Shown: positions 1-10,644, counted from the first letter of the stretch. The stretch is 64,000 nucleotides of DNA from Lasiodiplodia sp. COLG20 (GCA_009801085.1 VNWV01000006.1:2356001-2420000); one strand, 5' to 3'. The notes: generated by a model not told the origin, from the letters alone. Translations and numbers: made by a program.

Positions 1-21
1 TCAAATTTAGAATAGAATTAC

Positions 22-479
22 TTACTCCGCAAACCAATTAATGTATATCTGGTTATCATAGCTAGCATCCATATAATCCAGATACTCTAACAGAGTCACA
101 TTCCCGGAGTGGTCGGTATCAGCCACAGCGAAGGCGTCATCGGTCATATAGGGAGGGTCAGGCTGATCGATGGAGGAACCATCAGCCTTTCTGCAACCTA
201 CAACGACATCTAAGCATCAGCGTATTTACGAAAGCAGATCTGGAGAGAAGCAAGGCTTGGTCTCCGCGGCTGAGAAATTAGAGACAATATACCTTTCTTA
301 CAGGCGCAGCAGAAGATGTTGCACTTGTTGACACCGCAGCATGGGGTCGATCTAGTGCCATCAGCGCAATCTCTCGGACCGCATGTTGGATCTCGGGCGT
401 CGCAGGTAGGGTTGCAGCATGCTCCGAGGACTGCAGGAAGTACGGCAAGCGTGACGGAGATGATGTGGTAGAAGAGCAT
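22..479 (-). CDS. Small secreted Cys-rich protein with an EF-hand
   Basis: Two exons (479-293 and 197-22) flank a 95-bp intron with donor GTATAT and acceptor TAG. The first about 19 residues form a signal peptide ending in VLG. A dense Cys region follows, including CCNPTCDARDPTCGPRDC and a CC-x-C cluster. Exon 2 encodes a textbook EF-hand loop, DTDHSGNVTLLE, with Ca ligands at positions 1, 3, 5, 7 and 12. The frame stops at TAA (24-22), but GTAAGT overlaps this stop (25-20), so the true 3' end may splice on beyond the window edge. Without that it is about 104 residues. It is probably an extracellular Ca-binding protein. Role in host interaction or the wall is unknown. Confidence 0.72.
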
Positions 480-1268
480 TTTCGAAAGTAAATTTGATCC
501 TTTACAGGCGCAAGAAAGTTCGAGGGAGTCTTGGAGAGGTATAAGGCTGGATAATGATGGTTTAAGGAGAGTTTATGGTCATTTTATGAGACAGTTTGAT
601 TATGCAGATATCCAGGTATTCAGCTGAAGCGGTGAAGAGTTGGTTGATTTCTTGCTGTTTGTTGTCACACGCCTCGAGTAAAAGTCGTTCTCACTTCAAA
701 TATAGTGACTTTGTAGTAAACTTAGTTCAGCAATGTAGGATGTCGTCTTCTGATTGGCCATCTTTCCAATCCTGCAGTTGCCCATTCAGCGCTGAAATAA
801 TGACTGATTCATCAAACTGTGCAACATAATCTTAAACAGACAAAAAAGTCCGTATGTGGGACGGGAGCAACATCACGAACGTGTGGTTGGCCATTGGAGC
901 CTATAAGCAAAGATTTCACGATACGCTAGAATGCCAAAAATATTGAGGACATGCGCGATGCAGACGTGTCTCAGATGCTTGTACTCAGCCTTATTACCAG
1001 GCACAATCATTCGTGCTGCACCGCCGGCGGCGGGTCCCAACTGTACTAACTCGACGCAAGGCATGCAAACATCCTGGCCTCGCGGCGCAACCTGTTTGAA
1101 TAGTGGATTAGTTGGGTTATGTCGTACAGAATGTGTGGCGCAGCATCGTTTATGGCAAACTTGTTGGTTTGGTCGAAGAATATGATTGCGGAGCAACAGA
1201 CGACACTGTAAGATTTCCCAAGAGCATGCGATGCTTCTAAGTGACATAATCCTTCCGATACGTATTAA
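480..1268. other. Intergenic, no gene recognised
   Basis: Short open frames occur on both strands (for example 873-1307 minus), but none shows a recognisable domain, signal peptide or splice-linked extension. The left end should contain the promoter of the minus-strand EF-hand gene. Confidence 0.4.
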
Positions 1269-1742
1269 TTGCACATTTACTCCTCCAAGCTCCCTAACAC
1301 GGCACAACCCTGGGTTTCAAAGACGCCGCACAGCGGCCGGGAGGCCGCCTCACAATCAGAACTGATAAAGACTCGCATTTCCAACCATCAGAATAGCTCG
1401 CCAACCTCAATGTTCAGTACTATCAACCAGCTTGCAAAGGGTACGAAGGCCATAATGCACGAGGTAGCTCTTCTCCGCGTAGAGAACTTCTCACTTCGCA
1501 AGGCCAACGAAGCATTAAGCAAGCGCCGTCGGGTAAGGAAAACACGCGCGCGACATGGAAGATTACTTACTATACAGGATGTGCAGGACTTGTTGGATCA
1601 AAAAGACGTGGATGGGCAGATAGAGCAAGAAATGCACCAAAATGGTGGTCGTATAGGCGGGGCTCGTACGAACGTTCGACGCTGTAGAATTTGCGGCAAA
1701 CCCGGCCATAATGCGCGCACCTGTCAAAGGGCTGTAGAGTAG
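1269..1742 (+). mobile_element. Relic of pogo/Tc1-like transposase C-terminus
   Basis: The frame encodes the C-terminal tail typical of fungal pogo-type DDE transposases: a stretch with SNHQNSSPTS and INQLAKGTKAIMHEVALLR, a basic KRRR segment, and a terminal CCHC zinc knuckle, CRICGKPGHNARTC. The HTH/CENP-B and DDE catalytic domains that should precede it are absent upstream, so this is a truncated remnant. A second, shorter and more decayed copy of the middle part lies at about 6950-7095 on the same strand. Confidence 0.6.
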
Positions 1743-2397
1743 TCTAGGCCATTAAATTAAAGTGAAACTGTAGTAGGTTTGCTCTGTTGTGGAAGAAAAA
1801 GCAGGACTTAATCGATAGGTGTTGGTGGAAAGTGGCCATCTGGCTTGCGTGGCCATCTCGCTTATGGAATACGTTATGGTATTGAACTCAAATTCAAATT
1901 CAAACTCAAAGTGCATAGTGTGGGACGGGCCGTAGACCTGATGACCTTTTAGTTAACTATATTTTAGACTTCCGACAGCATTTAGTCTCGAGTCAATTCA
2001 ACTGACTTATTCGTACGGAAGGGCGATGCTCCGTGATCCGTGTGATATCTCCTTGAATTTATAAGCGGACGAAGCATGGAGTAAGAATTACCAAGAACAA
2101 GCGGTTTGGCGTATTCAAAATCTTACGTCGGATTAAGAGCCTTAGTTTATACAAGTTTAATTCGGGAATAAGAGCGATTAGGAGTAGCAACGTAGGTATA
2201 AAGCTTAGGTCAACAGATCTCTTGTCGCACCTTACGTCACCTTCTAATAGTATCCTAATTTCTTCAGCGTGAATCAAGGCTCAATCTACGCGAACTATAG
2301 GTTGAAAAGACCTGCATTTACGAACCACACTCAGGTTTGGCTTCACCCCATCAGAAAATCTAGTAGATTCGAGGCTGATATCGGTGCAATTAGCGTC
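1743..2397. other. Intergenic with short CAAATT-type repeat
   Basis: No gene is supported here. About 1887-1912 carries a short imperfect 6-bp repeat (CAAATT/CAAACT). The right part is the upstream region of the SDR gene. Confidence 0.4.
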
Positions 2398-3189
2398 ATG
2401 ACGAACCAGACGCTGAAAGGCAGAGTTGCCATCGTTACTGGAGGCTCCCGTGGAATCGGCGCCGCTACCGTCGTTGAGTTAGCCTCTCGCGGTGCGAAGG
2501 TCGCTTTCACGTACGTCTCTCCCAGCAGCACCGAGCGCTCACTCGAGGTCATCGCCAGGGTTGCTGCCCTCGATAACGGTTCTTCTGCCACGGCTATTCA
2601 CGCCGACATGGCTGACCGCAACGCCCCGTCCAAGATTGTGCAGGAAACGCTCGCGGCCTTCGATACTGACACAATCGACATCCTTGTAAACAACGCGGCC
2701 GTGAACAAAAGCGCACCTCTGATGCAGTACACCCACGAGTTGTACGAAAGTATCTTCGATGTTAACGTGCGAGGCTCCATTTTCCTTGCACAGGCCGTGA
2801 TCCCTCATTTACCTGCAACCGGAGGCGGGCGTATCATCAACATCGGCTCGCTTGCAAGCCGCATCTCAGTGCCGTATAGCGCCATCATGTCGGCGTCGAA
2901 GGCCGCGCTCGAGGCTTTTACGCGGGTCTGGGCTTCGGAGCTGGGCCCACGCAGCCGCACCGTCAACTACGTGGCCGTTGGCGCAACGGAAACGGAAAGT
3001 TTTACACGGGCTGGCGAGAACCCTGCCGCCCTTATAGCGATGGAAAGAGCGCGGTCGGATACTCCGTACGAGCAGCGGTGGGGCCAGCCACAAGATGTGG
3101 CCTTGGTCATTGCAATGTTAGCCGAACCGCAGAGCAGATGGATTACGGGGCAATGTATTTCAGCGAGCGGCGGATTGAGAATGTTCTAG
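2398..3189 (+). CDS. Short-chain dehydrogenase/reductase, altered active site
   Basis: Single-exon gene of 263 residues, the usual length for a classical SDR. The start at 2398 places the cofactor motif TGGSRGIG at residues 14-21; the frame is open further upstream, but that part has no domain. NNA lies at 98-100 and the catalytic Ser at 151 (NIGS). The expected YxxxK is not intact. K168 is present in SASKAALEAFTR, but the residue four before it, and 13 after S151, is Met164. A Tyr occurs at 160 instead. Known SDRs use Ser-Tyr-Lys for hydride transfer, so this protein may be inactive or use another residue. Substrate unknown. Confidence 0.85.
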   Translation: MTNQTLKGRVAIVTGGSRGIGAATVVELASRGAKVAFTYVSPSSTERSLEVIARVAALDNGSSATAIHADMADRNAPSKIVQETLAAFDTDTIDILVNNAAVNKSAPLMQYTHELYESIFDVNVRGSIFLAQAVIPHLPATGGGRIINIGSLASRISVPYSAIMSASKAALEAFTRVWASELGPRSRTVNYVAVGATETESFTRAGENPAALIAMERARSDTPYEQRWGQPQDVALVIAMLAEPQSRWITGQCISASGGLRMF

Positions 3190-3370
3190 ACATATCTATC
3201 AACTACGATGCCAAATGACAAGCGAGTGTGCCACCTTGCTGAGCCTAAGGCACTTCAAGAACAGTGACTTATTATTTAAGGACTGTCAGTTTTCGAGAAT
3301 TGGGCGCCCAATCGCGCCGCGAAGGGATCCCGTCGCGTCGTCGCTTAAACATGTCCCTTCTGCTCCTTAA

Positions 3371-5394
3371 TTAGATGCCGGATGCGATATCTTCCCTAAT
3401 CAGATCACTGCACCTCTCTGCAACCGCGTATACGTTTGAAGACGTATGCCCATTCGTCTGAAAGGTGAAAATGCTCGCATCAACTACCCTCACGTTCTTT
3501 GTCCCATAGACCTTACATCTTGGACTCGTAACACCGCCCATCTCCCGAGGCAGCATAATGTTCGTACCAACCGGATGATAAGCTGACCGATAACTCTTCT
3601 TTATCCATGCCAGCCAGGTCTCGTCGTCCGCATCTTCTGGGACAACGTCTAGACCGGGCTGAAGTTCCGATACAACAATGTCTCGGAGCGCTTGCGTGTC
3701 GGTGAAAAGTTTGCGGATATAACGCGCTGCTTGGACTTGGAGCTGAGAATCGATACCAAGCTGGAAGAATTTGGAATCTATCGTTGGAGGGACTTCAGGA
3801 TCAGAGGACTGGATGTGGATGCTGCCGCGGGAGAATGGCATGGTCGGCCAAAGCTGAGAGCCAACAGCACGAGCTCCGAACCCACCGCAAAGGTATTCCA
3901 TGCCGGGATTTTGCTTTTCGAACAGCAGTGCGTGTTGAATGCGGAGTAATCTCAACATGTCTTTAGCGCATGTGGAGTTATCATTTTGCGCGGAAATTGT
4001 ATCGGCGTAGCTAGGAAGGGCGGCGAAGCTAGCATTGCTAAAGAAAGATGCATTGCCAGAGTAGAGATCATCGATAGCAAGGTAAGCAACACTAGCAGAG
4101 CTGTCTGCATAGTTTTTCCCCTCCTTAGGGGTAAACCTTAAGGTGTTGCAAATTTGGTCCATGCTACATAGTACGTCAGCCGGTCGTTCCGTTCAAAGAA
4201 ATTTCATAATTGAACTCGTACAGATTTTCGCCCACACCTGGCAGGTGGACCACCGTGTCGATATTATATTTCGAGAGCACCCTGTTGTGCTGGTTAGAAC
4301 TTAAAGTCATCGTACACGTAAGAAGTGATCTTGCCTCTTGTTGCCAATTCCAGAGCGTTCCAAAAGTGGTGGGCTCCCGTATGAGCCACAGGACACTATA
4401 ACTTCCCGGGTGACATTTATAATCGTGCGCTGCCCATCCGCCGTAACAACTTCCACTCCATTAGCTGAAACTTGATCTGAGTCTTCGTGAAGATCCCAGA
4501 GCAGCCGAAGAGCAGTAGTTCCGGTCATCATATGTAGATTACTCCGCGTCTGGTAAGGGTAGTAATAAGATCGACCCGAATCCGCCCTGACGTCCGGGTG
4601 GCTCTCATTACCCGGTGTAAGTGTCTTTGGATACGACTACATATGGATTAGCATGTCCCCGCTCTTTTCTTATGCCAGGATTACCTACACCGAATCCTCT
4701 CATATGACCTCCACCCAAATCCTTTTTGAACGACACATTGAGCTCCTCGAAGGACTCTCTTAGTTCCGAAAAGATGTTGGTCGCTTTACCTTCTACGGGC
4801 CACCCTGTCGTTACCGGCCCTTCAAATCCGTGAAAGCCCGGTACGAATGAGGCGCCTCGTTCCACTTCCTCCAGAGCAGGTGTGACAAGTCGCTCACTCT
4901 TTTTGTAGTACGGATACAAGTTTTCCCAGTTCCAGCCGACGTTGCCAGCTTCTTCCCAGGCATCGATTTGATGATCTTCAGCGCGTGTGTATACCATCGC
5001 TACAACAATCAGCTAATATTAGTCCCAGAGAGCACACTAACTTACAGTTGATCAAACTCGAGCCGCCGATACCCACTCCTACAGGAAGGGTTTGTACTTC
5101 TCCACCTGCGGAGATCTGAGGTACACTGGAATAGTTATGCACGAATGCCTGTATAGATTGAGGGGCGGTGAAAAGGGTGTAGAACACCGATGGTTTGACA
5201 TCAAGGGCCGAGTGTCCCGTCTCAATGACGAGAACATGTGCGGAGGGAGTCTCTGAAAGACGGTTGGCGACTACAAGGCCCGCAGTGCCTCCGCCAATTA
5301 CTACAAAATCATAAGTCTTGTTCTGCAACAATGCGCTAGCTGTTGTCACACAGCCAATGAAAAGGGTCGAAATAAGAATTTGTTGGAGAGTCAT
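3371..5394 (-). CDS. Secreted GMC oxidoreductase
   Basis: Five exons (5394-5046, 4999-4689, 4636-4335, 4281-4222, 4163-3371) join in frame to 604 residues, normal for the glucose-methanol-choline family. A signal peptide covers about residues 1-21. The FAD-binding VVIGGGTAGL is at 31-40. NSMVYTRAEDHQIDAW and ERSGIG match conserved GMC segments. The C-terminus has the two family histidines, His537 in YHPVGT and His580 in TNGHTSSNVYAVAE. Predicted introns are 46-58 bp; the third (4334-4282) uses a GC donor (AG|GCAAG). Members oxidise alcohols, sugars or aryl alcohols with FAD, releasing H2O2. The substrate cannot be read from sequence. What first looks like a stop near 4608 is removed by the 52-bp intron 4688-4637. 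Confidence 0.85.
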
Positions 5395-5890
5395 CCTGTT
5401 TTGTTGCCAGTGATTGGATTTGAGTTTTTAGAGTAGTTTGCGTCGTGTGAATCCCAATATGCACGAAGCTTTACAACATCGGCTACGTAGCAAAAATTTA
5501 TAAGAGTTCTATGCCAAGAGCTGTAACATAGGCTAAGCCTTTGGGCAGCCGTGGCTTTCGGGTAGCTCGGGAAGTTTCTTTCATTTCATCAACATGGATC
5601 TATAAACTTGTATTTTATTAAGCTTTTCCCCACATCGGCTCAAACTCATCAGCTGAAATACATCAAAGCGCTCCTTTTTTTATTATTTAGTAGCATTTTT
5701 ATCTCCTAGGTACATGCAGTCATGTTGTGCTGATGGCAATTTGTTACCCCAAGGGTGAGCCATTCAAGCTGTCGGGTTGCCTCGGAAGTCCCCGGATGGT
5801 CCGCGGAAGCTCCAGTGAAAGCTGACACCCCACTGAGAATCGCCCTCAGGCGATCCGTTACGACGTGAGTCAGCCACACGAACAAACGTC
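5395..5890. other. Intergenic, upstream of the GMC gene
   Basis: Contains the promoter side of the minus-strand GMC oxidoreductase gene. Decayed sequence of the transposon relic may begin in the right part. No gene is seen. Confidence 0.35.
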
Positions 5891-6745
5891 ACCATGCTTC
5901 CGAGCAACTAAGCTCTCCCGTCTACTGGCGGCCGGGTGCGCTGGTCTTGTATAGAAGGCTCTACCTCCTGCGTTTCTCAACCTGATTGTCTCTAATTGAG
6001 TCCTATGGCACTGCTGGCACGTCCGCTCCCTCTTGCCTGCTGTTGTTACTGATATTGCTCCCCCCCGTGAACAGCTCATGTGTCAGCACCTGCGAGTGTC
6101 ATACAGCAAGCTATGCACCATGCCACGGAACTTGGTCATGGCGAACTGGATCTCCTAATATAGCAGCTAGTCGCGCACGTTCCACCTAACATAGTCCTTT
6201 GTTGTTGTACTGTAGTGGATATTCACTCCATAAGTGCGTAGCCCTAGTATTACTGCATGTGGCTATGGCTTCCCTGACCCATGAAGCGCCGCTGAACTCC
6301 CCGTCCTCTTCCAGAGCTGCCGTTTCCAGCGCTGTCTTAACCATCATGAAACGGCCTACCTTGATGGTGGCTGACAGAATAGCTATGTTAACGCCAAGGC
6401 CACTCCGGCCGTTGTTTGTGACTCACTAAACTGCCTGAGCGCAGACCAGAGCTCTGTCGTATTCACGCTGAATGATGCTCTGATTTAAATGTTCGATGCA
6501 GAAGTCCAAGCAAGCTTTCGAATCTTGGTCAGCTGTACCAGTCCTGGACCTCGTTTGGGGACTGTACTGGCCCCATCCATGCCCTTCCAGATGGCTGCCG
6601 CGATCGGCTCCTCTTCTATGTTCGGGTTGGTATTTGGTCAATAGCTGCCAATAGCTCATCCCAAGTTGAATCCACCAGATACGGCAGCTACTGCGCCCTT
6701 TTGAGCCACGGGTTGACCTCGTCTTTTTCCCCATCTTCGACAACC
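5890..6745 (-). pseudogene. Relic of a fungal transposon ORF (RecQ-helicase-associated type)
   Basis: On the minus strand several fragments in different frames, interrupted by stops, line up in order with a protein often annotated in fungi as telomere- or transposon-associated RecQ-like helicase. They are EHLNQSIIQREYDRALVCAQ near 6440-6500, IKVGRFMMVKTALE near 6340-6390 and KFRGMVHSLLYDTRR near 6090-6140. The order and spacing fit one decayed gene, but no intact frame remains. The family assignment is from memory of conserved segments and is tentative. With the pogo relics it marks this end as a transposon-rich accessory area. Confidence 0.42.
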
Positions 6746-6949
6746 ACCCGTGCCTTCTTGTCCAGCCTCTCCAAGTTCTTGTCCGCCTTGTCCCACGCCC
6801 TTTACCATAGCTGCTCCCCCCTTACGCGGGACATTCCTGGTCCTCCCTCATCTGTTCTGGTTGATACACTCGAACATGCTGTGAGCCTTGAGAAGTGAGG
6901 AAAAGCGCTGGCAGTGGATCTGTTTACTTGCAGATGTGGCTTTTCTTCA

Positions 6950-7095
6950 CGCAGAGACCTCCTCATTTCGCCAAGCTAACGAAAAATTAAGCAAGCGCCG
7001 GAGGGCAAGAAAGACCCGCGTGCGATTTGGAGGATTACTTAGTATATAGAATACACAGGACCTATTAGACCAAAGAATATAAACGGGCGATAATC
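6950..7095 (+). mobile_element. Second decayed copy of the pogo-type tail
   Basis: The DNA matches 1485-1620 closely, including CCAACGAAGCATTAAGCAAG versus CTAACGAAAAATTAAGCAAG, then a basic KRRR region and TTGGAGGATTACTTA. In-frame stops (for example a TAG near 7055) and the missing zinc knuckle show it is a relic. Confidence 0.6.
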
Positions 7096-7303
7096 CAGTC
7101 TAGTCTAATCCTCACGAGGTCTCTTACATTTGCATTGAAGGCTCGGTTGTGCTTTATGAAACCGGTTTAATGATTGGTAATAGACTGCAGACTATCTAAT
7201 AGACAAAACAATCGACAAACGAGAAGAGCGAGCGTTGCTATACATGATTCAAAGAGACACATTCCCATCGTTCACTCATTCTTGACGGCACTTGGCAAAA
7301 CTC

Positions 7304-7678
7304 CTAAGTCTTGACGGGGCAGTTGTAGGGCCCATTGAGGTATTGGGTCGAACCACAGTAGGCGCCATCGCCACCGCCATTGCCGACGCACTGCAGAAGA
7401 GTTAGATGGTAGGATTCTTAGACTGTTGTAGCCTTGCTGCATGATCATCTCTTACCGAAGTGCCATCCGCGCAGCCATAATTGATCCCCGCAACCTTGCA
7501 GGAGGTACCGTTGCAATCCTATAGCCATTCATGTCAGTTTTTTGGATACTCGGAAGGGTGTATCTGCGGCACAGGCGGGCAAACATACACCGCAGAAGGC
7601 GTCACCGTCCCTGCAGGCCGCATTGACACCAATGGCGGCGCCGAGCATGAAAAGGATGGAGACGACGTTGAAACGCAT
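7304..7678 (-). CDS. Small secreted Cys-rich protein, family member A (8 Cys)
   Basis: Three exons (7678-7589, 7518-7456, 7390-7304) give 79 residues. Exon 1 encodes a signal peptide (MRFNVVSILFMLGAAIGVNA) and CRDGDAFCG. Exon 2 begins DCNGTSCK and ends ADGTS. Exon 3 begins CVGNGGGDGAYCGS and ends NCPVKT. Both introns (70 and 65 bp) are phase 0. The same exon boundaries and motifs recur in members B (10288) and C (11476). This copy has 8 mature cysteines where B and C have 10: it lacks the second Cys of the CC pair in exon 2 and the first Cys of the C-terminal CxxC. Function unknown; size, secretion and Cys content resemble fungal effectors or antimicrobial-like proteins. Confidence 0.82.
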
Positions 7679-7781
7679 ATTGAAGGTCGTTGATTGAAGA
7701 GGTGTTGTGAATTGATAGTGAGATGAGATGATGGTGCGTTGAGGACTGTGATGCCGGGTGGAATGAGAACGAAGAGACTGA

Positions 7782-7789
7782 TACTTATA
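7782..7789 (-). promoter_or_regulatory. Possible TATA box of family member A
   Basis: TATAAGTA on the minus strand lies about 111 bp before the start codon. Members B and C have TATA-like boxes 96 and 89 bp upstream. Confidence 0.4.
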
Positions 7790-7849
7790 CCTTAGTTCTC
7801 CTTGACTTCCTAGCCCCCGCGCGAGTGTGTGGTGTGTAGAGCTCAAAGG

Positions 7850-10014
7850 AGCTTGTTGCCTTGGGTTCAGTTCTGACAGCTTGCCACCTCAGTGAGTACG
7901 TCACGAAGGATTGGCCTCCAGGCCTGAATTCATTGTCACTGGAGCCTGGGTAGCCCTCCAGTAGAGTGCTGATGCAAGCAAATATTGATTTTTGGGGGGT
8001 ATGCGGAAGGGTGGGTGCCGGGTCAGCAACTCCATTGGTGGTGGAATGGCTGTGTATCAGGACGGCAGATGACAGATGTCAGATAGGATCTCAGCCCAGG
8101 TAGGCAGTAAAGCTGAGCGCAACATCATGGAGTAGGCCCCCCTCTTGTGAGACTGTCTGAAGAGTGTTGTGGAACAGTATGTACATCACGAAGAATTTTG
8201 TGTCGGGTCATACAACGCGCAGTAACCGGCGCACTCTAAAACAACCGTAAGCAGGTTCGAATTCCGGATGAAACATTGTGCAATCTAAGCTTCCTATTTT
8301 CTAAGATTAGGCGGATGTTGTTGTATATTAGATAAGGCAGGCCGCTACACGCTACTTGACCAGATACAAGCTTTTTCGAAGTACGGTCGTCTTCGCAGTA
8401 CGCGTTCTCTTGGGCCCGAGTAAAGGGCCTGAGTAATATTGTGGGGTACTTGCCCAGATCGATCGGCGTGTGGCGGCGGCTGTGGCTCGATCGTATTACG
8501 GTATTTGGTGGGAGGCTGCTGCAGCGCGTAAGCATTGTGACGTCGGTGTAAACAGAAACATGCATGTCTATCCTTTCGTGGTTCAAGCTTATCTCCGTCG
8601 TGCTATTCCAATTTTGTGGTGGAATCAGGCAAAAGACTTCTCTCGCATCGGAGCCTGTGACCTCGCCAACGAAGTCGCGCGATTCTGCCACGACAATCCA
8701 CACCCTGAATGCGGTAAGCAATGTATGTACCACGAAGGGATTGTCCCTCGATTCGCCAGGGGTCACTTCGCTTGTTATTGCAACAAGTTGTGCCATCTAC
8801 ACTTCTGCATAGCCCTTCGGGACTCTCGGGGCTTGAGATCCTCATGCGCAAGTTTGAATTTCGGCAATCGACGGCAAGTAAATCGGTGACTCCTTCGATC
8901 CTGATACAAGGGTACTGCCTGGTTTTCGTCATCTTGTTCAGCCCCCAAACCGTTGATTTCTGTTATTGGCGGACTGGGAAATCCATGTGGGGTACCTGAA
9001 CGGAAGAATGCCGGGTATGGTTCGCGAGGAAGTTCCAATTTGGTTGCTAAGCCCTGCAGACAGCCCTAATGATTAACGTAAATGGCACTTGATCGACATC
9101 ATGATTCGATTACGGTGTGAAGGAACATTCAAACACCAATTCAGCATTGAGGCCTACACTAGTCTGCGTAGATACATGATTACTTTACTAATACTTTGTC
9201 CGGAACCTGGTCCGGTGCGTCGCATACACATCTCCGCCCCGCCCTGTACTCGGAGATGTGTCGATCTTTCCTTTGCCAAAACGCTTGCATCTGCCCTCGT
9301 GTTCCTACCGCTCGGTCTTCCGCTCTATGCGCCGCTGCTGTCACCGCCTCTTGTTTCTTCCTTCAGGTTGGACTCCGTGGTTAGAGCGATTCTGTAAATA
9401 TCAACATCCCAAATTGCCTGTACACGCTATACTCTCCTTGTCAGACCTGCTGATAGCAATGCAGCAATTCCTTCTCCGATTCGACGAGTATGGTGCCGAG
9501 AGCTCTTCGTTCTATATTAACCAAGACTGCCTAGTCAACATAGCCACACAACGCTGCACTTGCCCTGACTCGGCACTGGTCTTGGTCTCACGATGACGTG
9601 GCTCAGCCATGCGCACACCGCTCGGCAGAGCCAGCCATAGCCGGCAGATCTACCGACGGCAGTCACTAATCCGTTTCCCTTATGCCGTTGACGGACGCTC
9701 CATGCACCGTCAGATGGTGGAAAGCTCAATTGTTTGTAATCTTCTCATCGTTTATGCCCTCTACCAAACTACCCTTCTCTTCTTCTATATACCATACCAC
9801 TCTCTGTGTCATATATGAAGGCCAGAAAAGAATAGAATGCTGCGGATCCACAAAAGGATTCCAGTGCTGAAACGGATGTGGGGGCCTAAAGAGGATTGTG
9901 CACCTCGCTTCTCTCTATATTTCATCCAATGCGATTACAGAAAGCTCCAAATAAAACGTCATCTACTGAAAAAGCCAACGCGCACGAGCTCCACTCAAGG
10001 ACTACTTGATTAAA
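7850..10014. other. Long stretch without a recognised gene
   Basis: Open frames here include 8236-8796 minus (186 codons) and 8470-8889 plus, which overlap each other and show no domain, signal peptide or splice signals that extend them. I see no conserved motif. It may be decayed transposon sequence between family members A and B. Confidence 0.35.
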
Positions 10015-10142
10015 CGGGTAGTAGTAGCTCTTCAACATTGATCAATCGGGCAGTAGTAGCTCTTCAGAGATGACCAATCGGGTAGTAGTAGTTCTTCAGT
10101 ATTGATCAATCGGGAAGTAGTAGTCCTCCAGTATTTTCTTGC
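10015..10142. repeat. 32-bp minisatellite, four units
   Basis: Units start at 10015, 10047, 10079 and 10111, each beginning CGGG(T/C/A)AGTAGTAG and exactly 32 bp apart. The first three end in GA(T/C)CAAT; the fourth diverges at its 3' end. The array ends about 145 bp before the start of secreted-protein gene B, 50 bp upstream of its TATA box. Confidence 0.9.
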
Positions 10143-10191
10143 TGATCTTCAATCGTTGTGATGGCCAGAAGGCCTCTAGCAAGCAGTCGTG

Positions 10192-10199
10192 TATAAATA
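10192..10199 (+). promoter_or_regulatory. TATA box of family member B
   Basis: TATAAATA sits 96 bp before the ATG at 10288 and directly downstream of the 32-bp minisatellite. The leader between them is rich in C and A, usual for fungal 5' UTRs. Confidence 0.55.
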
Positions 10200-10287
10200 C
10201 GTCCCTCATACGTTGCAAACAGAGCACCATCACATCTTCGAACACTTCTCGCAATCTCTACAATCCAGACTCAAACTCATCAACAAT

Positions 10288-10644
10288 ATGCGTCTCAGCA
10301 TTGTCTCCGCTTTCTTCCTTCTCGCCGGCGCAACCTTTGCCGTGGAATGCAAGGATGGCGACGTGGAGTGTGGTGTACGTCACGATCTCTTACAATTCTA
10401 ACCACAAGACGAAAGTCTAACTCTACTCGATTAGGAATGCAACGGCACAAGCTGCTGGTACAGGCTGGGAAATTGGCCTTGCTGTGAGGGGACGTCTGTA
10501 AGTATCAAAATTGCATCTAACAGTTAAACAAGACAGTATTGACATTCTACGTAGTGCGTAGGAAAGGGTGGCGGAGATGGCGCGTACTGTGGTTCCCCGG
10601 AAACGCTCAATATGGGTCTTGAGTGTTTCAACTGCCCAGTTTAG
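10288..10644 (+). CDS. Small secreted Cys-rich protein, family member B (10 Cys)
   Basis: Three exons (10288-10374, 10435-10497, 10555-10644) encode 79 residues. The signal peptide is MRLSIVSAFFLLAGATFAVE. Mature motifs are CKDGDVECG, ECNGTSC, PCCEGTS and CVGKGGGDGAYCGS, with a final CFNCPV. Introns of 60 and 57 bp fall after ECG and EGTS in phase 0, exactly as in members A and C. The ten cysteines would allow five disulfides. It lies 0.8 kb upstream of member C on the same strand. I do not recognise the family. Secretion is inferred from the N-terminus; role unknown. Confidence 0.85.

Noticed and set aside
4606..4612. In-frame stop in the GMC oxidoreductase gene suggesting a pseudogene
   Set aside because: A 52-bp intron (4688-4637) with a CTAAT branch site removes the problem and restores the conserved frame.
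8236..8889. Overlapping open frames of 186 and 139 codons
   Set aside because: They lie on opposite strands over the same DNA, lack domains, signal peptides and splice-linked extension, and look like chance or decayed sequence.
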